Source: Pohlia nutans
Lineage: Eukaryota; Streptophyta; Bryopsida; Bryales; Mniaceae
Direction of reading: 5' to 3'
DNA: 64,000 nt
NCBI GenBank assembly: GCA_022496805.1
Contig: CM040101.1
Location: 30,449,945 to 30,513,944 of the forward strand
In this document: positions 22,347 through 31,443 of the stretch, one piece after another
Layout: each line of letters starts with the position of its first letter
Position numbering within the stretch: the stretch's first letter is position 1
Notes under the pieces: model-generated
The model's database searches: none
The model's input: the letters and a program-made list of their open reading frames with translations, nothing else
Told to the model about the DNA's origin: nothing
Made by a program: the position numbers and the translations under genes

Positions 22347-24097
22347 GTGGTGGAAGAGGAACAACCACCATGTGAGGAGATTGAAGAGGGACAGCGTGCA
22401 CAAGGCTCAAGGTACCCCACAAGGGAGAGGTGGCCGCCTGGTGAGTGGTGGTTGAATCACATTCTTCCACCTAGTGAGGTAGAACGTGCAAATGTTGCAT
22501 GTTTTGATGATCCTTTGAGTTTGGGTGATGCTGTGCAAAGTGTGGATGCAAGCAAGTGGGAGTTGGCCATGCAAGAGGAGTATGCATCTCTTATCGCCAA
22601 TGGCACATGGGAGTTGGCTCCATTGCCCAAAGATCGCAAGAGTGTTGGTTGTAAGTGGGTGTTTCGCACCAAGAGGGATGCATTGGGCAACGTGGTGCGT
22701 TACAAGGCACGGTTGGTGGCAAGGGGCTTCTCTCAAGTCGAGGGTGTTGATTTCCACGACACCTTTGTGCCCGTTGCCAAGTTTACCACCATTCGTTGCA
22801 TGTTGGCGATAGGGGCAGCCATGGATTTGGAGATTCACCAAATGGATGTGAAGACGGCGTTTTTGAATGGTGAGTTGGAGGAGGACATCTACATGGATCA
22901 GCCCCAAGGCTTTGTGGAGGAGGGCACCCAACACTTTGTTTGCAAGCTTAAGAAGTCGTTGTATGGGCTCAAGAAATCACCAAGGGCGTGGTACCAAAGG
23001 ATTGACTTGTTTTTCACCCAAGAAGGCTTCTCTAGAAGCCATGCGGATCACTCCTTGTATGTGAAGCAAACAAGTGAGTTCTTGTTGATTGTGATCATCT
23101 ATGTGGACGATTTGATTATCTTGGCTAGTGGCGATTCGGTGTTGGGATGGTTGAAGTCCAAGCTTGAGAAGGAGTTTGAGATGAGTGATCTTGGGCCATT
23201 GGAGTTTTGCCTTGGTGTTGCATTTGAGGGGAATCGCAGCGCACGCACCATCACCATGAGCCAAGGCAAGTACATTGAGGAAGTGCTGAAGCGGTTCAAC
23301 ATGGAGGAGTGCAAACCCATTGGCACTCCTCTTGATGTGAAGGGGTCGTTGTTGAAGCTTTCGGATGAGGAGTTCAAGGAGGTTGAAGAGGAGATGAAGG
23401 CCATTCCATACAAGGCAGCGGTCGAGTCGTTGATGAATGCAATGGTAGCTACAAGGGTTGACCTTGCATTTCCGGTGAGCATGGTGAGCCAATTCATGGC
23501 AAAGGCTAGTCCTCAACATTGGATGGCGGTAAAACGTATCTTGAGGTACTTGAAAGGTACCATTGATTTTAAGTTGTGCCTTGGTGGCAAGGACATTGAG
23601 ATGAAGGGGTATTGTGATGCGGATTACGCGGGTGATGTGAATGAACGCCGGTCCACGACGGGGTATGTGTTCTTTATAGGAGATGGTGCAATCTAGTGGA
23701 ATTGCAAGAGACAACCAACGATAGCGGTGTCTACTACGGAGGCGGAATACATGGCAACTAGCCATTGCTTGAAGGAGGCATTGTGGCTTAGGCAACTATT
23801 GGCGGATGTTGGTTTTGTGCAAAGGGGAACAACAAGGATATGTGTGACAACCAAGGGTGCATTGCTCTTGCCAAGGACCCCAAGCACCACTCTCGCACGA
23901 AGCACATTGATGTGCAACACCACTTCATTCATGAAAATTTGGAAGATGGACTAGTGAGCTTGAGGTATTGCCCAACAGAAGACATGGTGGCTGATGTGTT
24001 AACCAAGGCGTTTGCTAAGGCGAGGCACGAGAAGCTCACTAAGGCCATGGGATTGCGAGGTAGTAACTACTCGCAAAGTGGGAGTGTTGAAGAATAG
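22347..24097 (+). pseudogene. Copia reverse transcriptase-RNase H, broken
   Basis: It reads WELAMQEEYASLIANGTWEL, GCKWVFRTKRDALGNVVRYK, ARLVARGFSQ, HQMDVKTAFLNGELEEDIYM and the catalytic IYVDDLIIL (YVDD at 23,100-23,111), the RVT_2 order of Copia RT. A TAG at 23,694 replaces the Ser codon in GDGAI(S)WNCKRQ. RNase H continues with TEAEYMA, then an extra two bases near 23,840 shift the frame before CDNQGCIALAKDPKHHSRTK and KHIDVQHHFI. The C-terminus ends just before the 3' LTR. No integrase is present. Confidence 0.9.
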
Positions 24098-24357
24098 GTT
24101 GCTCGTAGTTATAAGAGAAATTAGAGTATGCTAGAAGCCAGAGGGATCAATGCATGAACTAACCTTTGAGGTCTGAGCTAGTGGTGAGTTATCCCATATC
24201 GGTTGCCAAAGGGCACCTCAATTTATATACTACTAAAGCATGGCAGCCCATGAATAAAGACATCTCATTCCAAGCACGGTTTGCTCTACACTTGTGTAAG
24301 CATTGTTTGTGTTGTATTCTCTCTCTACCTCTTGGACTTCAAGAGGTTTGCTCAATA
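24085..24357 (+). repeat. Copia 3' LTR
   Basis: Partner of 20,223-20,484. It begins TGTTGAAGAATAGG directly after the purine-rich tract and ends CTCAATA before the ATTAG duplication. The polyprotein stop lies inside its first bases. Confidence 0.9.
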
Positions 24358-24362
24358 ATTAG

Positions 24363-24742
24363 CTTCATTCATGCAAGAACTGATTAGGAAGGGGATGATT
24401 TGTGAAAAAATTATGTTTCATTTCATGACACAGTGACTCATCCAAAAAATTTAAGATCCTTGTTCAAAATAGTTCAAAAGTGCTCTTAAAAAAATGAACT
24501 CATAATATTCATCAACCAAAAGATCTCCAAAAATCACTATACTTAGAGTGTTACATTCAATCCATCACAATAAATTTCATCCACAAACTGTCAATAATTT
24601 ATTCATAGTTGGATTACAAAAATATTGATGATTGCAATTATAGATCTAATCATATGGATAGATCAATTTTGGGGTTATTTGGCCATATAGATTGCAAGAT
24701 CATAGTGTTTTAGAGTAAAAAAGGATGCTGAAATTTTCCAAT
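24363..24742. mobile_element. Right part of the TTAA-family MITE
   Basis: It shares the order CTTCATTCATG, GGGGATGATTTGTG, AACTCATAA, ATCTCCAAAAATCACTA, CTTAGAGTGTTACATT and ATCTAATCATATGGATAGA with copies at 35.5, 36.6 and 45.1/53.2 kb. It appears to lack the GAGGACGTTTAGGGGTTAA right end seen in those copies. Confidence 0.65.
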
Positions 24743-24771
24743 AATATACAAAAGTGTGACTAGTATCACAT

Positions 24772-25049
24772 TTATTGGTAAAAACTATGGCCATTCAACG
24801 CAAAATCAAGGCCTATGTCAAGTTCTATGTCTTTGTTTTGTGAATTGTCCTGGACTCCCATGACATTCCATGTGGTGGGCATTCCCGGTCCAACATGCTC
24901 AATGTCGTCCCATGGCACACTAGCACCGCGGATATCTACATATGAACTCCATTGGCCTACCACACCACTAGTGAAACCACCGGGCACAATCCCGTCCACT
25001 TGGAATTGCCGGCTAGAAGGTTCATGCTCTTCAGAAGCATACCGTGCCT
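24772..25049 (-). pseudogene. Terminal exon of a Harbinger accessory gene (uncertain)
   Basis: The minus strand has an acceptor-like GGCAG near 25,050 followed by a clean frame of ~90 residues (YASEEHEPSSRQFQVDGIVP, then GGFTSGVVGQWSSYVDIRGA) ending SFYQ-stop at 24,772. I do not recognise the sequence. Position and strand suit a 3' exon of the NAM-associated ORF upstream on this strand, separated by the repeat-rich segment and CACTA insertion, but the splice is not proven. Confidence 0.4.
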
Positions 25050-25069
25050 GCCATCAAGAACATTAGCAT

Positions 25070-26058
25070 TAGCATGATCATGATCATTAGCACCACGAGC
25101 ACGGAAACACCAAACAATAGATCATCACAAACACATGAACATTAACACCACACCACGAGCAACGAACAAATGAACATCAGCACCCCACCAGGACCAGAAA
25201 CATATGACCGAGGCACTCTAAACCTTGCCCATGAACAGCACATTCCGAGAAGCAAAAAATCGAGAGCACCAGGACCACTGCAAACACACGACTACGATCA
25301 ACGTGATCACCACAGGCACGACGAGATGAAAATCATTACTACGGCTCAAAAATCACGAGCATCAGGACCACATGAAAATCAACACCCTTTGGCAAAATAT
25401 CACCACGACCACGAGGCCCATGAACAACACAACTACGACCAGTGAATCATCACGACCACGAGACCACAATCAACATGAAAATCAGGGAGACCACAATCAA
25501 CATGAAAATCAGGGAGACTACGATCAACAGGTCATGAGGTCATGAACAGGGAGACCACGATCAACATGAAAACCGCGACCACATGAATTGCATTTACCAT
25601 GAGCACCGAAAAATCACGACCACCTGCCATGCACATCAGGACCAGAAGCACATGAAAAACCCGTATCACAACCACATGAACTCCAGGACCAGAAGCACAT
25701 GAAAATCACAACTATGGCCTATTAATCACCGTGAAAACCAGCATGAAAATCCCGACCGTAAGCACAGTAAAATCACAACCGAGGCTACATAAACAGCACA
25801 ACCACGATCAACATTAAATTCACGACCACAGGCACATGAACAACACCACGAGCTAAAAGTGTGACGAGCATATTAAAATTATGACCACGGCCAATAGAAA
25901 ATCAAGACCACGAGCATGTACATGAGCAACATGAAGCAACATCACGAGTAGCTCAACAGCAGCTCACCACGAGCATGTACATGAAAATCCCGACTTTGCT
26001 CATGACCATGTACATGGGCAACAACAGTTCACCACGAGGAAATTACCGAGCATCATGA
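25070..26058. repeat. Degenerate CCACGA/CATGAAAATC repeat tract inside Harbinger
   Basis: Imperfect recurrences of GACCACGAGCA, ACATGAAAATCAC and AGGACCAGAAGCACATGA fill this probable intron. It resembles the tract at 8,580-9,560. The motif GAGCAACGAACA flanks the CACTA element on its far side too (28,701), so the tract was continuous before that insertion. Confidence 0.65.
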
Positions 26059-26796
26059 AAACACTACTAGAAAATCATGACCAAATCAACAGAAAATCAA
26101 CAGATCTATGTTGTTTGGGGCACTGCAATGACTTATTTCACTGATTTTTAAACTTTTTGTAAAAATCAACAGTTTGCTGCCTACTTTATGTTGATTTGAA
26201 TAGTACAATGACCAAATCAACAAAATTTTAGTAAATGTGGAATCTTTTTTGGAATATTGTGAATCTTTTGGGAATATTCTAGAATCTATCGGAATATTGT
26301 AGAATCTATTGGAATATTATAGAATCTTTTTAATCTTTTGCAATTTATAGACTCGATTTTTCAAAAGGTGATTTTTTTTACTTTTGAACAATTTCTGGCA
26401 CTTATGACAAATAGATCCAATCGGTTTTAAATTCTTTATACAAACTCTTAACAAGATTGTGAACATAATTTCCAAGGTTGAAAGGCATCAAAGCACACAA
26501 TTATGACTTTCAAAACACTTAAAACATTTAAAACACCCTTATTTGGGCAAAATTTAAACACGATGGTTGAAGTTCTATGTACTTTGAATTTTTTTTAACC
26601 CCTAAATTAAATGACTGCTCAACCATTTTCTGATCGCAACCCAAACAACAGTGACTACCCATAGGCAGAAAATGACATTTTCCAAGTTTTCATTTTTTTA
26701 GCGTATGGTACATAACTATTGGGGTCATATTTACCTCAAACTTTCAGTATCCTAACAATGGGTTGCTGCATTCCCATGTTGTTGGGCATGCTCTAA

Positions 26797-26914
26797 CACT
26801 AGTAGAAAAGGTGGCACTGCCGAGGGAGATGCCCACGTAAGCAATGCTCAATTCCACGCATGCACAGTGATTTTGCCCGGGCATGTCCCAGGGGCGCCAC
26901 CTTTTCTACTAGTG
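26797..26914. mobile_element. 118-bp CACTAG-ended hairpin MITE
   Basis: CACTAGTAGAAAAGGTGGC at the left is inverted at the right as GCCACCTTTTCTACTAGTG. Flanks are TAA and CAA. It is nested in the CACTA element; a second copy lies at 34,035-34,154 in the opposite orientation. Confidence 0.85.
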
Positions 26915-27957
26915 CAAGTGCTTGCCATTTCAAAATTTGAAGTCTAGCATATGACAAGATACCAAAGTCATTCTCTTTTCACATAGATAATTTAAAATAA
27001 TATGAGTTTGTTTCGTAATCATTTAGTACTAGAATGGGTGTTTTATGTAAATGGATTATATAACTGCAATTTTGCAGACTTTCATCATCCCTGACAAACA
27101 ATAACAAGAGACAAACAGGTTGATATTCCCTAAATTAAAGCTGTTGAGGGTGAATTTTGACACACTTCGGCTGCTAACTGACTTTCAGCTCCATCAGAAA
27201 CAATCACAGGGACGCCCAAACAAATAAACCCACTTGAATGGGATGACAGTCAGTCATCTGTGAACCTTTTTTTTTCTTTCTTCTCTGAATCTCTATGCTA
27301 GAAACTTGAAATCTTCTTTTTGTTTCTACACAGTAATCCGTTTTTTTGAAACATTCAATCAATTGAACTCATTAGCCCCTAAGTGACCAATCGACCATTT
27401 TCTGGTCGCACCCCAAATAGCAGTGACTGCCATGATTAGGAAATGACATTTTCAAGTTTTAATATCTTGTTGAAATTGGGGGGAGAGATCATGTTCTAGT
27501 GTTGTTTGATACATTTCATTTGCAATATTGAGGTTTAGTAAGGAATTTTTCAACGACATAGACCTCAATATTGTCTTAGTATTATAAAACTTACTACTTC
27601 GGGAAACTAATGATGTTCTCTCCTTTGAAAATTTTGCTTTTAAATCTTAGAATAGAATGTTTAGTTTAAACCAATCATACCAAATTTCATACTCTAAATG
27701 TAGAATTAGTAATTTTGGTGAATTTCAAATGGTAAATGCATCTAAATTCATTAAATGAGTAGTTAAAACTCTTTTTGGAAGTTTGACCATACAGATAATT
27801 ACTAAACATCATGCTTCTCATTTTCTCTTTTGAACCAAACTTCATCAAAGTTGCAGAAGTAACATCTTATAACACATCTAGGTTTTTTCCTTACCCCCTC
27901 TGTCATTTAAGGGTTAACTTAATCATTCACCATTAAAAATAAAAAAATAAAAAACGC

Positions 27958-28297
27958 AAACTTTATCGGCCATTTTGTCATAGTAAATTAACTTTTTTCA
28001 AAAATCTTTGAACTAAGAAAAGCTGAGAAATCAAGTTAAGTTTCATCTCCAAAAATCCGTTTGTGATTTTGAGCCTCCGTTCAAAAGTTATAGATAAAAT
28101 TCAAAGTGAGGTAGCAAGGAATATTTTCTTTAATATTTTCAAACACCCTCTCTGAATTTTGTCTATAACTTTTGACTGGAGGCTTAAAATCACAAATGGA
28201 TTTTTGGAGATGAAACTTAACTTGATTTCCCAACTTTTCTTAGTCCAAAGTTTTTAAAAGAAAGTTAATTTACTATGTCGAAATGGCCGCCAAAGTA
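27958..28297. repeat. ~340-bp inverted-repeat (foldback) element inside CACTA
   Basis: The arms 27,958-28,115 and 28,140-28,297 are inverted and ~85-90% alike by eye: ACTTTATCGGCCATTTTGTC faces AAATGGCCGCCAAAGT, and GTTAAGTTTCATCTCCAAAA is matched by TTTTGGAGATGAAACTTAAC. The target duplication is unclear. Confidence 0.8.
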
Positions 28298-28522
28298 TGT
28301 TGAGTTCCAAAACATCGAATTGTAAGTGTATATGTAAGAAAAAAAAAATTCTTTGTTCATCAAATTCTAAGTATGGTGAGTTGGTTAGAGTGTTAAGTGT
28401 TAAAGGTGAGGTCTTGAGTTCAAACCCGATTGTCAACCGTGGTGATAAAGTTGGGCTGCCTTAGAAATCCGTGCAACCCAAAAAACATTTTCTTGCCCGA
28501 AAAATCCGGGCAGCAAAAAAAA

Positions 28523-28556
<34 letters not shown>

Positions 28557-28689
28557 GTGACCAGATCAACAGGAAAAATCAACAAAATTGTGTTGCATCG
28601 TGTCCAGGTCAACGTGACTGAAACAACAGCCAGGACCAACGCTTTCTTGTTGATTTTTTGTTGATCCGGACACAGAATTTCTAGTAGTG

Positions 28690-29528
28690 AAATCGACCAC
28701 GAGCAACGAACAGATGATTTCTCTATCCTCGGGAACCACATAATTTTGCTCACCTTCATCGTTGATCTCGGGGTCACACTCTTTGTCACCACGCGCAACG
28801 TCGAGTTGTACCCGTGCCTCCCGCATTTGCCTAAGTGTCTCCTCATCTTCCCGAGCTCTTTTTTCCGCCTCTTCTCGTTCCCGTGCCGCCTCGACCATTT
28901 CCACAACCTCTCGCTCGTGTCGTTCACGCAACTCAATGGCCGTAGATTCCGCCCTTCGACGTCGTAATTTGAACAGCTCTTCCTCTCGAAGCAGACGGAT
29001 ATATTCTTGAGCCTCCGGCGTTGTAACTTGGTCCTTCGGTGCGGTGAACAAGAGTAATATTTTGTGATACTCGAAACTTCCCGACTTGCGTAGGATTGCC
29101 GCCTTGGCTTGGGTAAGAGCTGCTCTTTCGTGGACCTTGTCAGCACGTTGGACATCTTTCGCCGCTTTCGTGCCACCGGGCCTCAAGGTGAATGCCATGC
29201 TTGTTGTTGTCTCACATGTAGTTTCCACAGCACTCACAGACTTATGGGTGTCCGCTTGGGAACCCGTTTGCGACTCGTGGTCAGAAGAACCCGAAACCCT
29301 CCTAGACGGAGTTGTCTGTCGTAATGTGCTAACACCGCCAACCCATCGCGAGAAATCCTTTACCAACTCCCAGCAATGTTCAAACATGAACTCGATGTTC
29401 TTAGCGGTTTTAGTACAATACAAATCTTTACCCATGCGAATAATGTCTGCTTCTTTAGTGCCACTTTTGTTTAACCTTTTGATTTGATTATAGGCACCCC
29501 GAAGCTCCCCGGCCGCGCCCGCCATCAC
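28690..29528 (-). pseudogene. Harbinger accessory protein with NAM-associated domain, interrupted
   Basis: The minus strand reads YNQIKRLNKSGTKEADIIRM, LYCTKTAKNIEFMFEHCWEL, VKDFSRW, then Ser/Thr-rich linker and LREEELFKLRRRRAESTAIE and EREEAEKRAREDEETLRQMR. The (Y/N)QI.RLNKSGT...D...(M/A)...Y and F.F.HCW..(L/V)..(F)..W pattern is the C-terminal NAM-associated domain common in PIF/Harbinger accessory (Myb/SANT-like) proteins; the Arg/Glu helix is its usual tail. In the family this protein assists DNA binding and nuclear import of the transposase. The N-terminal SANT part is not evident upstream, and the CACTA element abuts the 3' side at 28,689. Confidence 0.75.
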
Positions 29529-29998
29529 CTCGCCGCGACTGATCTTGAACGCCTTCTACTCGCGGCGCCGGCCTCCCTCGCTACAAACTTTGAACCTCGA
29601 CTTCATCATATGGCATGCTCGTGGGAACCCCAATGTGCACATCTTCTGCAGCAAAAGGATCACGTCCTGCTCTCCCGCTCCGGCAAAGCCTCCCCGACGA
29701 CAACACCACAGCGACCACGGCCTCGCTGCACCGACTGCGCACGCCCACGACATACCATCGCGCCAATAAAAACCACAAACTGCTCTACAGAAAAAATAGA
29801 ACGAAATCTCCCAAAAAACTCCCGGCTTTTGGGCACGCCCAGAAAACTCGCAGACTCTGAAAAATGGCGCGACAGGGAGGATTTTGACGAGCCCGCTCTT
29901 CAAAGAGCCGTTGCCCAAGTTGCGGTGGGGGGTCCTTCATGCCCAGGCCCGCCAAAAGAGAGTGCGGCCGGGTATAGAGAGCAAGGATGCGGATGCTC

Positions 29999-30619
29999 TT
30001 AACCGTTTCGTGCCCAGATGACCACCAAGTGGTCACTGGGTCATCTGGAACTGAAATTACAAAAGATCTGTGAGGAACTATAAGTTTGACTGTGAAGTTC
30101 AGATTTGCAACTTTTGAATACACACCTTCCTGGAAAAAAAACCCTAAACCCTAAGTCACCTCATATACCCTAAACCACCTCATCTGCATCATCTTATTAT
30201 GTTCAAAATATTACCATAACTGTCACTTTTCCGTTCAGGGCAATATTGGGATGATAAGGGGTGACTTAGTGTAAAAAAATAGGGCACGGAATTGGGTAAA
30301 GGGACAGTTATGGGTACTCCTACCTTACGTCATCGAAACGTGGAACTTCTTGATTTTCAAATTTCTCAATTTTCAATTTACATTGAGGTAATTGTTTTTG
30401 TTTGTTGTGTTTGTCATTGGGCCATAGATCTCTTAAACCCTAAATTGACAGGGACTATCTTGTATTGTTGGAAAAGGTTTCTTAGAGGTGTGCAAAAGAT
30501 ATTGAATTTCAAAACAATTTTATTTTTTCCAAAAATTAAAATAATAGCCACAATAGAGAATTTAAGTATAGGTTGGGCTTTCACAATTGTGACAATCAAG
30601 AAAGTGATGTGAGGGTTAA
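29999..30619. mobile_element. TTAA-flanked element (diverged relative of 30,634)
   Basis: TTAACCGTTTCGTGCCCAGA at 29,999 resembles the left end at 30,634, and the next ~130 bases align with it (GCCCAGATGACCAC, GTGAAGTTCAGATTTGCA, TACACACCTTCC). A possible right end is GAGGGTTAA at 30,613-30,619, but its terminal repeat is poor. Its left TTAA overlaps the TTA duplication of the Harbinger element. Confidence 0.5.
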
Positions 30620-30633
30620 ATTTTAACTTTGGA

Positions 30634-31443
30634 TTAACCCTTTAGTGCCCAGTTGACCACATTATGGTCATTGCACGGTCGGAAATGCAAATAGCAGAGA
30701 ATCTGTGAAGAATTAGAACTTCAGTTCTGAAGTTCAGATTTGCAGATTTACATTACACACCTTCCTCAAAAAGAAAATTTCAATTTGGAGTTGTGCAACT
30801 ATTAAAATACCTATGAACAAAACGCAAAAATACTACAAATACTTGAAAATATAGTAAATACTTACAAATACAACACATGTACAATGCAGTATTTCTTGTG
30901 TTTAGAAGTTTGTTATCCTGTTTTATTTTTTTGGATTGTGTTCTCTTCTTCATCTTCCATTAGTGTGTGTAATCTGATCTTGACTAATGTACCCACTCCT
31001 GTCAATTTTCAACGTATAAAATTTTGTCCTAAACCGTATATGGATAAGTCACTTTCACTTATAAAATTCACAATAATTATGTGTGAATCTATTCTTGATA
31101 TGAATGATTGCAACTGAGAGGTGTTGACACAGGGCATTGCTGAACTTCTTTACTTTCATTTTTGAAAATTTAATCCAAATTCTATTTAACTTTGAAGTCA
31201 CACACCTCCAAAATCTCATTTTTGAGCATGCGTTATACAGTTCAAATACATACTATAATCTTCCAATCCCACCATTGGATGATTCTCGAATTTTAGCAAA
31301 ATGTGTGTTCTCCAGTTGAGAATAGAATTGTACGGCTACTATCTAATTTAATCCATTCTATTTCTTGTAGTCTCAATCATGGTGGAAAAATCCACTGAAA
31401 TCCAGTGCTTCCAGCTACAGTACCCTAGGCACTAAAGGGTTAA
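30634..31443. mobile_element. piggyBac-like non-autonomous element, TTAA target
   Basis: The left end TTAACCCTTTAGTGCCCAG and right end GGCACTAAAGGGTTAA form a terminal inverted repeat starting CCC and flanked by TTAA on both sides, as in piggyBac elements. The internal ~600 bases recur at 53,492-54,112. The frames (e.g. 30,884-31,117) are short and resemble nothing known. Confidence 0.8.

Larger units (their letters stand above)
20223..24357 (+). mobile_element. Copia LTR retrotransposon lacking protease and integrase
   Basis: The LTRs at 20,223-20,484 and 24,085-24,357 both start TGTTGAAGAATAGG and end CTCAATA; a perfect 5-bp duplication ATTAG flanks the element (20,218-20,222 and 24,358-24,362). 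Internally a Copia gag joins directly to reverse transcriptase, so protease and integrase (about 2 kb in a normal element) are missing. The LTR 3' end is TA, not the usual CA, and no clear initiator-tRNA-Met primer site follows the 5' LTR. A purine-rich CAAAGTGGGAG precedes the 3' LTR. It is non-autonomous. Confidence 0.92.
19955..24779. repeat. ~36-bp direct repeats at 19955-19991 and 24743-24779
   Basis: AATATA.A...AGTGTGACTAG followed by TATCACATTTATTGGT occurs in the same orientation at both places, with three or four differences. The copies bracket the TTAA-family segment plus the Copia element, and lie just after the transposase stop and just over the stop of the minus-strand exon. It is too long for a transposon target duplication and may be an older tandem duplication in the inter-gene region. 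Confidence 0.7.
26062..28689. mobile_element. 2.6-kb non-autonomous CACTA element
   Basis: It starts CACTACTAGAAAATC and ends GAATTTCTAGTAGTG, with AAA on both sides (26,059-26,061 and 28,690-28,692). Subterminal ATCAACA/TGTTGATT boxes cluster in the first ~160 and last ~130 bases, matching those of the small CACTA elements at 7,435 and 8,838. No transposase frame is present. A run of ~30 T occupies 28,525-28,555. It interrupts the minus-strand Harbinger accessory gene. Confidence 0.9.
18230..29998. mobile_element. Complete PIF/Harbinger element, expanded by nested insertions
   Basis: The left end GAGCATCTGCACCCTTGCTC at 18,230 and the inverted right end GAGCAAGGATGCGGATGCTC ending at 29,998 match over ~21 bp with two differences. 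TTA flanks both sides (18,227-18,229 and 29,999-30,001). Inside are the DDE transposase on the plus strand (18,662-19,956) and a NAM-associated/Myb-like accessory ORF on the minus strand (28,690-29,528), the two-gene set of this superfamily, pointing toward each other. Removing the Copia (4.1 kb) and CACTA (2.6 kb) insertions leaves about 5 kb, a normal size. Both genes are damaged. Confidence 0.92.

Noticed and set aside
24772..24999. Stand-alone gene at the minus-strand ORF
   Set aside because: It lacks its own promoter-side context and has an acceptor-like 5' edge; more likely a terminal exon within Harbinger.
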